Source of the DNA: Zygnema circumcarinatum
Lineage: Eukaryota > Streptophyta > Zygnematophyceae > Zygnematales > Zygnemataceae
Assembly: GCA_037447605.1 (NCBI GenBank)
Contig: CM074814.1
Coordinates: 651,865 to 715,864, forward strand
DNA length: 64,000 nucleotides
Reading direction: 5' to 3'
The notes below the pieces were generated by a model. It was not told the origin of the DNA, did no database searches, and saw nothing but the letters and a program-made list of their open reading frames with translations. The position numbers were made by a program, and so were the translations under genes. The first letter of the stretch is position 1. Each line of letters starts with the position of its first letter. Of the stretch, positions 11,417-25,433 are shown piece after piece.

Positions 11417-13027
11417 ATGGCGGCCAAGCTTCAGGCGCGCTTCTTCACCCTCGCGATGCTTCTACTCGCAGCGCGCCACGTGGCAGCTGGGCGGCCGTTA
11501 AGGACGCTCAAGGCGAGCAGCGATGGCGGTGCAGCGTTGGCGGGAGAGTTCACGGAGTGTCCGAGCAGCCCCGCGCAGTACTGCGACTTCTACTTTGAGG
11601 GCTACGAGGCATCGCTGCCCGTCATCAGGTAGGCGCGCAGCCCGGCATCGCTGCGATGTGGCATTACGCGTTCGTGGCGCTTTTGATGCATCGCCGCCGC
11701 TTTTGATGGCCGGGGGGGTCTGGCTGACGGAGGAGGGGGGCGGGGCTGCCTGCCTGCATTCCTGTGCAGCCTGGAGGGGTCGCCCGACACTTCTGTGGGC
11801 CCTGTCGTGGTGGACTCCGCGAGCGGGCAGAGCGTGGAGGTGGACAGTACGGCCAACGCAGCGTTTCTGTGCGCGGGCGCGGCGCGGGTCAGCGCGGGCA
11901 ACCAGTTCTATGCCAACGGAGAGGAGGCCACGCTCAAATTCCGCACGTTCAACACTGTAAGCGTCGGGCGGCACGGGGAATGCGGCATGCGAAAGAGTCT
12001 CGTGCTTGTACTTCCGCTGGTCAGATCTTGCATGCTAGATAGTTTTAATTTAGCACGAATTAACATCCGATTATTTGAAGTAAAGGAATACTTTAAAAGG
12101 AAAAGTTTGATACGTTTTATCTGACACACGATGGTGGCGCGCATGCAGCCTTCGAAGGCCTACTTCGAAAATTCGTGCTTCGTTCTTCCCCTCCAGTCCC
12201 TGCGCATCACCGCCGACGACGTCCCCCTCAACCTCAACCGCGGTGACGGCAACCAACAGCGCTACCCCGATGCTCGCCGCTGCCTCGTCTTCACAACCGG
12301 CCCCCAAGGCATCTCTGCCGGCACGTGCAACGCTACTTCCATCCCATCCCCTCCCCCTCCCACTCCTTCGCCTCCCCCTCCCTCTCCTCCCAATCCTTCC
12401 CCTCCCCCTCCCTCTCCTCCCCCTCCATCCCCTCCCCCTCCCACTCCTTCGCCTCCCCCTCCCTCTCCTCCACCCCCATCCCCTCCCCCTCCATCCCCTC
12501 CCCCATCCCCTCCCCCGCCCTCTCCTCCTCCATCCCCTCCCCCTCCCTCCCCTCCTCCCCCTTCTCCCCCTCCTTCCCCCCCTCCATGCAACACCTCCTG
12601 CCCTTTGACTCCCCTAGATCTGTGCGACTTCTACTTCGACGGCTACTCCACGGAGATCCCCACCTTCTCTCTGACGGGCGAGGCGAGGCGGCTGAGTCCC
12701 GGCCTCCGCACGGCGGTGACGGGCCGCGCGCTCGCCGTGGAGGTGGACAGCTCCGGCTCGGGCGCGGTCCTCTCCTGCCCGCCGCCGCCCGCCGTGGCCG
12801 CCACGACGGGCGACCAGTTCTTCCTCGCCGGCGAGGACGCGGTCCTGCAGGCGCGCACCTTCCAGGCGGCGCCCGGCGTGGCGTTCTATGCAGGCCGCTG
12901 CGTGCTGTTGCCCGTGACGGCGTTCCGTGTGCCGTACGGCCCCGCGTTGGCGTACAACGTCCCGCCCGACGACGAGCGCTTGTTCGCCGCCGCGCGCCGC
13001 TGCGTCGTCTTCAAGACCAAAGCGTGA
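11417..13027 (+). CDS. Pherophorin-type extracellular matrix glycoprotein
   Basis: Three exons (11417-11628, 11770-11956, 12149-13027) give 425 residues. Residues 1-25 are a signal peptide (hydrophobic core FFTLAMLLLAA, then RHVAAG). Two pherophorin domains follow, at about 40-195 and 280-425. Each opens with CDFYF(E/D)GY and contains a (V/A)EVDS segment, a G(D/N)QF(Y/F) motif, and a final ARRCLVF or ARRCVVF strand. Between them lies ~80 residues of [10 protein letters not shown] repeats, the expected site of proline hydroxylation and arabinosylation, giving a rod-like spacer. Pherophorins are secreted wall or matrix HRGPs best known from volvocine algae. Exon 3 is markedly GC rich compared with neighbouring genes. 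Confidence 0.93.
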
Positions 13028-14166
13028 CGGATGTCACGATCCTTGTTGTTGGGCTTCATGACTCATGAGGTCGTCATGTTGTTGTTGGCGATGATGCGAT
13101 AACCATTCGTTGTCGGGTCGGCGAGAACAGCGCACTGCGGCGGTGGACGCATCTGAGAGAGGCAGACTAGGAAGGATTTACTTGCTGTAAATCGCGTGAA
13201 TTCGAGGAAGAGAGCAGGAAGGGGGAGGTAAATAGTGTAAATAGCATCTTAGGAAGTTTTGGTGTCGATAACTGGTTCGATTGCTGCTTCAAGAAGAGGG
13301 CGAGTGGCTCTGAGCGGGAGACTCGGAAGCAGCGAGGGAGCGGGCGGGCGCATATTGTTCCCTTAGTAATACTACGTACTGATTTTGTCCATGTACAGTT
13401 GATGGCCTCGCCATCGTGAAATCAATGCCATTTTTTTTTCCCTGCTTGTGTACATTTGTGTGTCATTAATTGTGTAACCAATGCAATGCTCGTAGCGCAC
13501 GAGCGGAAGCACCTCCCCGAGAGCAGATTTTATGTTCAGTTAAACAGACTGTCTCTATGTCGCGAGGACAGGAAATCGGTAAATGCTGTTTTGCCAGAGC
13601 TTGCAAATCACAGAACCCTACCACTACCAATTAGATTGAGAAAAGGAACAATTTTTTTTTTCTTAATTGTTCAATGTTCAATTGAAGAAACAGAGGAAGT
13701 TTCAGTTGAACTTTTGAACAAACAGATCGGATGTTTTGGAACTTGAGAAATTGAGCAATATGAGAAAAAGGTCAAAAGTTCAATATGTTCGCTTACACGT
13801 GCGCTTACTCGTGAAACTCTCTATCTCTCTCTCTATCTTCTTCTTCTCTCTTTCTTCTTCTTCTTTCTTCTTTCTTCTTCTTCTTCTTTCTATCTTTCGC
13901 TGTGCCGAAACAGTGGTGTACCGTGAATCCTTCTCTCAGTCTCTCTTTAGGTCAATGGGTTTTCTCTAATTCTTTCACTGCACAAAAGAAGCCGACACTT
14001 GACATCAACACAGTTTATTGATGACCCAGCCAAAACCCTTCCATAGAAAGAAGCCTTGATTTCTTTGTACAACATTTCCTACAAGCTAAAACTCCACAAG
14101 AGACCTTTCAAGCTTACACAAGCCTTCACTAGTGAGCAGGCACTACTTAAGCAGTCTGACTGCTCC
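13028..14166. other. Intergenic: convergent 3' ends of pherophorin and NOSIP, module-M copy
   Basis: No gene was seen. A 65-bp copy of module M lies at ~13380-13440, with its intact GATGGCCTCGCCATC hairpin at 13401-13415. A pyrimidine-rich CTT/TTC tract occupies ~13820-13895. Confidence 0.6.
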
Positions 14167-15556
14167 CTACAACTTTGTGACCGGTCGTAAAGGCGCAGCG
14201 CCTGACCCACTCCCGAGATGCTTGAAGGCCGTCGCCACAACTTTGTCCCCATGGCCGGCAAACCCCGTCCCTCCCTTCTCCAAATGAACCAAGTCTTTAG
14301 ACTTACAAGGCGTAGAACATGATACACACGCATTGTCTACAACCACAAATTTCTCCGCACATTTCTTGCATACAACGTGCCCGCATGTCCTCAAAGCCGT
14401 GAGAGCCATGACATTAGTGAGAGTGGCCGAGCAGGAGCCACACATGAAGCGATCTCCACCTGCTGTGTCTACTTCGTCCGTCTCTCTTCCTGGCAGCTCT
14501 GTGAAGTGAATTTCAAAGAGGTCTTTCATCCTCAGCTTCTCCTTCCCTTCAGGACACACTGTGTGTGTATCTGGAGAATCCAACTTTTCCACTGCTTCGG
14601 GCGTCGCGGATGGAAGCCAGTAGGCTCTCATTGTTCGCAGAGCTTCTTCTTCGTATGCTGTTGTCTTCACGGAATTGGCTCCATGAAAACCTGAACCTGA
14701 GCTATTGCTTCTGCCCAACTGCCGCATATGGTCGTTTGCCATAGGGACTGCGCTGCTGTTTTGTCTGTCAAAGGCTTCTAACTCTCGCTCTCTTTCTGCA
14801 GCCTGCTGCTCCTGCTGGTCCTCCAGGGTTTGCTTTTCCTGTTGATGGTAGAGGGCTACCTTCCTGAACGAAGCGAGAAGGCACAATTTCAGATAAACGC
14901 TTTATGCTTTAAATTGCATGCATTTACAACTATAACCATTGTATTTCTGGATATGTCTACTGCAGTTTTCCCAGAGTAATCCAGGCCCGATCCTATGCAA
15001 ATTAGGATAAGCTATATTTGGCTCAACTTGAACTCAATCAATAGCAATGAAAAGCTGAACAAGAGAAGAGTCTGCAAATAAATATTGAAAGACCAAGTGC
15101 ACAATTGTCTACTTGGTCCTGGTGAGACAGAACAGAAACAGACTGCTTCCCTGCATCTCTTTCCCGTCGAAATTCAGCAACTGAGTTTGCAAAAATTGGG
15201 GAACAAAACGATTACAAAGTAGCAAAGCAAAGCGAACGAGGGAGGGAGAGAGATGGAAGGGAGGAGTGAGAGACCTAAGCCTAGTAATATTGGTGAAAAG
15301 AGAAAAGCACATTGCACCTCTGAATGTCTTTCTTCTGAGCGAGAAGGCATGAGTAGATGCAGTCGCGGCAGAAAAGGTGGCCCTTCTTGCAGGAAAGCGG
15401 CTCCAGCACAGACTTAAGGCAGAGCCCGCACGCATCAAAAGGCTTCAAAGAGTCCTTGCCGAGCCGCTCCCGCTGCGTGCCAAACCCTAACTTGCGCTTC
15501 TCCTCATACGTGAAGTGCGCGAGATCGTTGTTGTTCTTCGAATGGCGCTGCGGCAT
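14167..15556 (-). CDS. NOSIP: NOSIP/CSU1-like U-box/RING E3 ligase
   Basis: Two exons (15556-15318, 14863-14167) join in phase 2 across a 454-bp intron and encode 311 residues, the usual plant length. The N-terminus MPQRHSKNNNDLA.FTY.EK.KLG is the family signature. A split U-box/zinc-finger module follows: CGLC about 45 residues in, then CKKGHLFCRDCI. A Gln/Glu-rich coiled coil (QQEKQTLEDQQEQQ) leads to the conserved FHGANSVKTT. and LPSATPEA segments and THTVCPEGKEKL. The C-terminal RING half shows CGSC, CGHVVCKKCAEKF and CVSC, then GGTGFA and KHLGSGSG. In plants this nuclear, spliceosome-associated protein acts as an E3 ligase (CSU1 targets COP1/SPA). The second cysteine cluster seems complete. 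Confidence 0.96.
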
Positions 15557-16522
15557 ATTGAAGGCGAGAGGGAAGGCAGGGAGAGGGAACAGCAATGGGC
15601 AGGAGAGGGATGCGGCAGAGGAGAGAGGGAGAGAGGGAGAGGGTAGGAGAGAGGCTTACACAACAGAGGAGAGCAAGAAGCGTAATTTTAGGGTTACGGA
15701 GCGTCCCACAGGTTACGGTATCTACAATTTGGACGTTAGTACATACCGTCCGCGACGCTAATATCTGCTTCCAGGACGCTGGTCTCGGCCTTCAGGGACG
15801 CCTTGAGGGACGGTCGGAGCCGTACAGTTAGGGTTGGGATGGACTTGTTCATAGGGGCACAGCCTTGGAGAACAAGCGCACAAAGACGTGGGCCGAGGGC
15901 CGGTCCCCTCACGTACTTCAGCCCCGGTGTGCGCCTTCCACTGTCAGCTTCACCTTAATCCGCCATGTTCCAAACATGAAAGTCGATTTGTTGGATTTTC
16001 CCATTGAAACGTGATCGCGGTTTAACCACGTGGCATCGTACGGCCCTCTGTCTATATTTCCACGTATCCCACGACCCCCGGGGCACGATTAACGACACTA
16101 CTCTATGCCCGGAATGGGATAAGCACACAGAGCTTTGTCCGGGTACGTGTTTGGGTCACAGGGCTGGGGCGGTGCTCTCTTCGCTGTGCCCCCACCCCTC
16201 CTTACAGTTCACGAGGCCCACAAAAGGCTGAACGGTTGAGCCTCAACCTGAACATTCCGCCGGAATCTGTGACCGGCCGTCCCGCCCGCCAATGGTGACG
16301 TCATAATGGAGTACTGTACCGTTGTACGCGCGGTGTAAGATGCTGTACAGTACTGTACAATATATGACGCCATTCTTGTACGAGTTTGCACGCTATTGTA
16401 CAAACTAGCATAAAATAGTACAAACTACGTCAAACTCGTACGAATTGGTACGAAATCTGCGACGCTGTGCAGCTCTGCTAGAAGGTATCCGGCAGGGCCG
16501 GCTCTGGTTCGAGAGGAAGGCC
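15557..16522. promoter_or_regulatory. Divergent NOSIP/CCS promoter region with GTAC cluster
   Basis: No gene was seen. From ~16301 to 16455, eleven GTAC tetramers occur in ~155 bp, ending ~70 bp before the chosen CCS start. GTAC is the core of the copper-response element bound by SPL7/CRR1 in land plants and Chlamydomonas, and CCS is a known target in Arabidopsis. Other GTAC patches in this window temper that reading. Confidence 0.45.
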
Positions 16523-18876
16523 ATGGCGGCTGCAGGCGCGTCCTGCTTGCGGGAGGCTCTCTCTCGGCCCAAAGCTCAGGCACTCGCTGGCGAAGAGAAA
16601 TCCTGCAAGCTGTTCTCTGTTTTTTTGGGGAAGGTGAAGGCGTGCAAGTCTGTCCGAAACGTTTCGTTTACAGAGAGTGTGGAACTGAGAAGTAGAACGA
16701 GAGCAGGATCCATGGGAGCGGCGAAGGCAGTGCTTGAAATTCCGTTGGAAACAACGGTAGGTTGGGAATCTCGGGGAAACAGTGTTTTGTGCAGTGCTGT
16801 GGGGTTTGGACATGTAGGAGGCCCATTGCAGGTTTGGTCAAATGGCAATGGTTTCTTGAAGACGATGTGAAGTATCGGGAGATAAAAAAACTTATTGTCG
16901 AATTATCTGATTTTCATTCATCGGAGTGCGGTTAGCATTATTGATAGGTCTTTTGCAAGCCGAGCTCACAGCTGATGCTGTGCAATGTTCATGTAATGAA
17001 AGAAAGACAAGGTCGTTTCTCGTGAGCTATCAAAACATTCTGACTGGTAAAACATGAAGTTGACACGAAGATTTGGACCTTCAGGAAAGCGATGGCACTT
17101 GCTTATCATCGATGTTCTTAGTATAGCGAGACTAGAACGGCTATCATTTAGTGTATTCTTCCAGTCTGTGCAAGCTCCTCGTCCTCTCAACCTTGGCATT
17201 TTTGCTATCCAGTTAATGAAGAATAATTGCATTTGTTAAAGTCGTGACTCCCTCGGATCATTTTTCAATGACTTGTGCATGCTTTTGCAGGTTGCGGTTG
17301 AGCAGCTGCCCGAGCTTATGGTGAGAACTTTATTGATTTATGCTTATCACTTAAGCTTAAAAAATACTTTTGACTACAGCACGGGGGATATAGTTCTCTT
17401 TACTTTCTTCGTGCCTATTGTCCAAAGACTTGGCTCATGTAATTCTTTTCTATTTTCGTGATGTGCAGACTGAGTTCATGGTGGATATGAAGTGCGACGG
17501 CTGTGTGAAGAACGTCCGCGGCAAAGTGGAGCCACTTGAAGGTGCGCTCTCCAACTTGTCTTTGCTGAAGTGGCAGGTTCAATCCTTAAATTCTGGGCGA
17601 ATCTTTGCTTGCAAATGGAGCACAATCAGGCCAGTCAGAATTGAAGACTTGCTGGCCTTCTCATGCTTAGCGAAGTCCAACCTGATTGCATATTGAGCTT
17701 GGCTGGCATCACGGAAGTCCTTCTATTTGTGTTTATGGTGACTTCTAAGTCTTTCTCCTGCTTTAAAGTCACGCAAGAAGCTTATTATGCTTGGCAGGTG
17801 TTCAGAAGGTCGACGTAGACCTCACAAATCAAGTGGTCCGTATTTTGGCAAGCACACCTCTGAAGAATTTGACAGCAGCATTGGATAAGTCGGGTAGAAA
17901 ATATCGCCTCATTGGACAGGGCTCTCCTGAAGGTGAGGTGCCAGGACACCACTTCTGAGAATGGCGTAAACTTAAGATATTGGCATGATTGTCATTCGCA
18001 CACATTCCAACTTGTGTCAACCTTGGCAGGTTCAAAAATGATGCAAGTATGTACCACTCTTATTTGCAGTAAACAATGCATCTCTTCTTGAGATTTACTT
18101 GCATTTAGCGGGAGTCGTGTATACGTGCATGCTTCCGTGTACAGTACGCTGTTTCTGTATGCATGCTCATTTCTTCTAACGCTCAATGATGTCCTTTTTT
18201 TTTTGGTCCCTTCCTGCAGAGCTGGCTCTCACAGCTGCTGTGGCCGAATTCAAGGGGCCGATCATCCATGGAGTGGTGCGGTTTGCGATGGTTAGTCAGG
18301 AGCTTGCACGAGTGGAGGCCCAATTTGATGGTCTTTCTCCGGGACCCCACGGCTGGTCGGTTAACACATATGGCGACCTTACACGGGGAGCCGCCAGTAC
18401 AGGAGATCACTACAACCCCACAGGCGCAGCCCATGGCTCTCCAGACGATGAGGTCAGCTTCCTGTCCAGTGGCAACCAAATTACCCATCTGCCTTGAAAT
18501 TTGAATGAGACATTTTGAACGTAGAACAGAGTGTGCTTACAAAGTGTACTTCTTTGTGAGACTCTTGCAGGACTGCCATGTGGGCGATCTTGGAAACATC
18601 ATTGCGGATGAGAATGGCCATGCGGAATATTCGGCTGCCAACAAGAAGCTGAAGGTCTGGGACCTGATAGGCCGAGCTGTTGTGGTATATGAGGGGGAGG
18701 ATGACTTAGGAATGGGCGGGAAGCCCTGCTCTAAGGAAAACGGAGAAGCGGGAGTCGGCATTGCTGCAGCTGTGATTGCTCGGAGTGCGGGAGTGGGAGA
18801 GAATTACAAGAACCTCTGCACATGTGATGGAACGGTCATATGGGAGGCCACTCCTAACGACTTTGTTAAGCAGTAA
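16523..18876 (+). CDS. CCS: Copper chaperone for Cu/Zn superoxide dismutase, plastid-type
   Basis: Six exons (16523-16756, 17291-17320, 17469-17541, 17798-17932, 18220-18452, 18571-18876) close in frame at 336 residues. About 85 N-terminal residues, rich in Ala/Ser/Arg/Lys, look like a chloroplast transit peptide. Domain I is HMA-like: MKCDGCV supplies the CxxC copper site. Domain II is SOD-like: its HYNP, AHGSPDDE, CHVGDLGN and EDDLG positions are kept, but the copper ligands are lost (GWSVNTYGD where SOD has FHVHxxGD, and VVVYE for VVVHE). It is therefore a docking fold that keeps zinc ligands and has no enzymatic copper site. Domain III ends with CTCDGTVIWEATPNDF, giving the CxC transfer motif. 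The protein loads copper and the disulphide into the Cu/Zn-SODs encoded 7 and 17 kb downstream. An in-frame upstream ATG-less extension exists but was not used. Confidence 0.96.
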
Positions 18877-19835
18877 CTCGCGGCAGTGAGAGAGTATGGG
18901 AGGGAAGCTGTGAGTTAGGGTTTGTGAGTAAGAATGGTCTTATCTAGAAGGACGGAGAGAGATAGAAGCAGGTACAGTATACCGTACATGGTGACTTAGG
19001 GCTCTGAAAACCGAGACCTTGGGAGGGGGCAAGGTCTCTAGCTTAGCATTGGGAGAGTTGTGCATATGTTGTGCTATGGCGTGTTTTATGATAATGAAGT
19101 ACATACAGTATTCCTGCACTCTAAAAGCAGAATGTAATGTAAGAGTAGGAAGAGAGCCACGTCCTTTGGTCGCTGTAACATGTGATGGTGATAGTGGCGC
19201 CTCATACTCATCTTCTGTCAATGTGGATTTCATGCATGTTATGTTATGTCAGCATAAGGTCAGGACTAATCTTCTTTCTCGTTAGCACTCCCCCAGGTTA
19301 TTATGGTTTGGTACCCACAACATGCTTAGTCCTTCGCTTCAGGCAGTAAGTTTCCTCAAGAGGTCTTGAGCTGTGTCACTTCGTTTTCTTTGATCACTTC
19401 GCTATCCCGACTTTCACAACAAAGACATACGCAGTGAGTCAACAAAGACGAAGGCATGGGAGGGAACAGAACCTCTGGCGCACTCGAACATCACCAGCCT
19501 TCCTCTGACATCACGGACACCTTTGAGATCAAAATTACAAAAGAAAACTATAAACAAGAGCGTTCCTAACAACTATCCTTGACAAAAATAAAAAGATGGC
19601 TATGCGGCAAAGAAGCTGGTTCCATTCCAGCTGCTAAGAACCCAAAGAAACGGAATTGTAAGAGAATTCAGCTACTACCCCTTCTCCCTCCATCTGCAAG
19701 GACCCTTACAGGTAGAGTCTAAAGGAGCAGAATGATGGCTGGACGATTTAAAGATCATATCTACAATGGGAGCAGCTATTGCGTTCTCTCTCAAAGCTAA
19801 GGGTTAGAATGCTATCCTTATTGGTGCCCTCACAT
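18877..19835. other. Convergent 3' regions of CCS and TFB5
   Basis: No coding signal was recognised. The stretch should contain both 3' UTRs. It is AT-richer than the genes, with scattered GTA/GTAC strings near 18975-18990. Confidence 0.5.
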
Positions 19836-20257
19836 CTAGGTTGGCTTCTCATATGTGTTTTCATCCATCCACTGCTGGCATCGTTTCAGAACCATTTCTG
19901 CAACATCTGGCTGTATGAAAAGATGAGTGTCATCCAGTTTGTAAAGAATGAACTTTTCAGCTGGTTTTCGCTGATTGTCCAAGCTGATAATGTACTGCGC
20001 CATGGGAATATCGCTGTAGCCACGTGAAGCACAAAAACCACAAGAAGGAATCAGTAGTCAAGCTTGAAAACGTTGCTTGCAGCTTTTCCAAACGATAGCC
20101 ACAAGCCACTCCCGTCTGCTTGTTCGAAGACACTCAAAAGGGTTCAAAAAAGTGTGAAGCTCTTCTTCTCACGAGACATGCCCAGGCATATGCAACGGCG
20201 GAGGGGTCACTTTCAAGCTCACCACTCAACAAGGACGCCCTTCTGTGCATTCACCAT
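19836..20257 (-). CDS. TFB5: TFIIH subunit TFB5 (TTDA/GTF2H5)
   Basis: Two short exons (20257-20223 and 20013-19836) join in phase 2 and encode 70 residues, the family length. The protein starts MVNAQKGVLVECDIPMAQYI, matching the TFB5 opening (MVN..KGV...CD..M.Q.I). It continues with a KF.LY.LDDTHLF segment (the family's DxTHxF core) and ends ENTYEKPT, very close to plant TFB5 C-termini. TFB5 dimerises with the p52/TFB2 C-terminus and stabilises TFIIH for nucleotide excision repair and transcription. The gene lies between CCS and PHYHD1 on the opposite strand. Neither exon stands out as an open frame, so automated annotation could miss it. Confidence 0.93.
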
Positions 20258-21073
20258 GGCTGATACTCCGTGCTTATAGCCGTCAATCAATTCTCTGCAT
20301 ACGCAGTGCACGATTACAGAGGTGTCAGATGTACGGTATGATAAGCAGCTCAACGTCGAATACACCCAATAAGGGAAAAACGCGAGCAAAGGAATCATTC
20401 TGTATTTGAAAATCACATCAAAACTCTGATCCAGGAACGCTTAAATTAGCAAAGCAGCCTCCAAAGTCGTCTTGAGAGCAATCAGCAATGTTTCCTCCAC
20501 GCTTCAAATTCAGACCTGCTTGAACAAGCAAACGAATTAGGTCCCAAGAAAATAAAGGGATAGTTTCAATTCTACAGACCCTGCATTCAGACTCATGTGC
20601 ACCTTACCTTGCTAGTTACACCGCACTGAACTTCTGAATAATAAAAATCCTATTGACCCCTCCGCATCCCTATCCGAGAGGCATCCTGTGAAATAGAGCT
20701 CAAAAAATAATCGATGAAACGATAAAAAAAAGGCGAAAATATGCAAGCAGGAACCTTTCGCAAATTTGTATCTCCAGTTTGTGTCAATCTGCGCTATCCA
20801 GTAACCGCCCTCTACAAGGGCTCACTTTCCTTATTATGAGAAGCTCCCCTCAGCAGCTGTAAGCAGAACACCTGCCAATGAGCATCCGCCACGTATGCAA
20901 TATTATACACGTGGCGTATCACCATTGGAGCATTCGCGTTTAGGTGGTTCTAGTGCGCAAATGCAAGAAATGGCCTTCTTTCCCTTTTCCTTCATATGCC
21001 AAAGCTCTCTTTCCTTCACCCCTTAGCTCTTGGGCGCAGGAGACTGGAGAGTTTGTAAGCAGAGCGTGCGTCC
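20258..21073. promoter_or_regulatory. Divergent TFB5/PHYHD1 promoter region
   Basis: An ~815-bp spacer between two divergent starts. It contains CCACGTATG and CACGTGGCG sites near 20890-20915 and TATTATAC at ~20901. No gene was seen. Confidence 0.45.
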
Positions 21074-24362
<3,289 letters not shown>

Positions 24363-25433
24363 TGTGGCAAATGATTTGGAAGTTTGGCTGTACATAGTTT
24401 AGCCTTCGAATTAAACATACCATGTTTGGAAAGAAGTGAATGTCGGCTTCATAGTGTAATGACCCATAGGTCGTATGAGGCAGAAGTACGGGGGGGGGGG
24501 CACCTTCTGCTTCTAATTACCATTCGTTGTACCGTTAGATAGCTCAAACATCGTGACATTTTAACCTAAATGGTCGAAGTGGAGGGTTTGTCTCTAGAGC
24601 CATGCGTGTATTCGCGTATGGGAATGAGACAGCATGTCTTGGAATGCGAACTTGTAAAGGGTGTCTGTCTATCGTAACGGTCTTTGGGCGCATTCGTGAT
24701 GGAGCCAACATGACATGGAGATTTCATGACCTGCAGTTTCATGCCCAACACATTGTGCAGTGTCCCAAGAAGGCTATCTCCATGAATCGCTGTTACACCA
24801 TGCAAGAAAAAAAAAAACGATGAGCTTCTCCATGCAGTGCTCACGTGTACAGTTCCGTAATTGGTAGAACAGTCCATGGAACCGCTCCCAGGCACGCGCA
24901 AGATCGGGAGGCTGCAGCCAATCAGAGGTGCGGCTGGCGTCAGTTTTGACACGTGGTACTCCCTTATTGTTCTATTTGTTGCCCGCGACAATGCTGACCT
25001 CATACCGACGTGGCACGCTGAGAATCTCCGGAAGAGTTTCGCGAACTTTCTGGCGACAATATTGAAATTTGTTTTCATGGTTCGAAACGATTTTGGAAAG
25101 CTACCCAAAAATGAGCCGAAACTGGTGCTCTGGCCAATCGCAGACGTAGGATCTTCCTCAATGTCTTTCTTTAAGTATTTGTTTCTGCCCGTAAGTCTTC
25201 TCATATTTGAAAATAAATCTTTTTATTTTTTAAGGACGAGCCAAATTTCTCTGCGACTCGGCAAGCATAGAAACTGCGACTGGTCGAAATTGGACGGCTT
25301 TTGGAACGTGTACATGTAACCTTGAAAGCAGCGATTACTTTCTGCTGCCTTCACTGCTGCTCCCCTGCAGTGAGAAAGAGAAGAAGTCTATTTCTACAGA
25401 AAGGAGAAGGGAAAACTTAGCTTTTTTCCGCCA
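24363..25433. other. Intergenic between PHYHD1 and SOD copy A
   Basis: No convincing gene. A ten-plus G run sits at ~24490. A 212-codon minus-strand open frame (25204-24566) lacks recognisable features and is rejected. CACGTGG occurs at ~24949. Confidence 0.5.

Noticed and set aside
10766-11598. Several 100-180-codon frames on both strands in the pherophorin promoter
   Set aside because: Very high GC depletes stop codons. Overlapping frames on both strands encode only Arg/Gly/Pro/Ala low-complexity sequence.
12262-12608. Gly-rich minus-strand and Leu/Pro-rich alternative frames within pherophorin exon 3
   Set aside because: Shadows of the (SPPPP)n coding repeat; the plus frame with flanking pherophorin domains is the real one.
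24566-25204. 212-codon minus-strand open frame between PHYHD1 and SOD copy A
   Set aside because: No recognisable motif, composition typical of non-coding sequence, and it runs through homopolymers (F6 from a poly-A tract).
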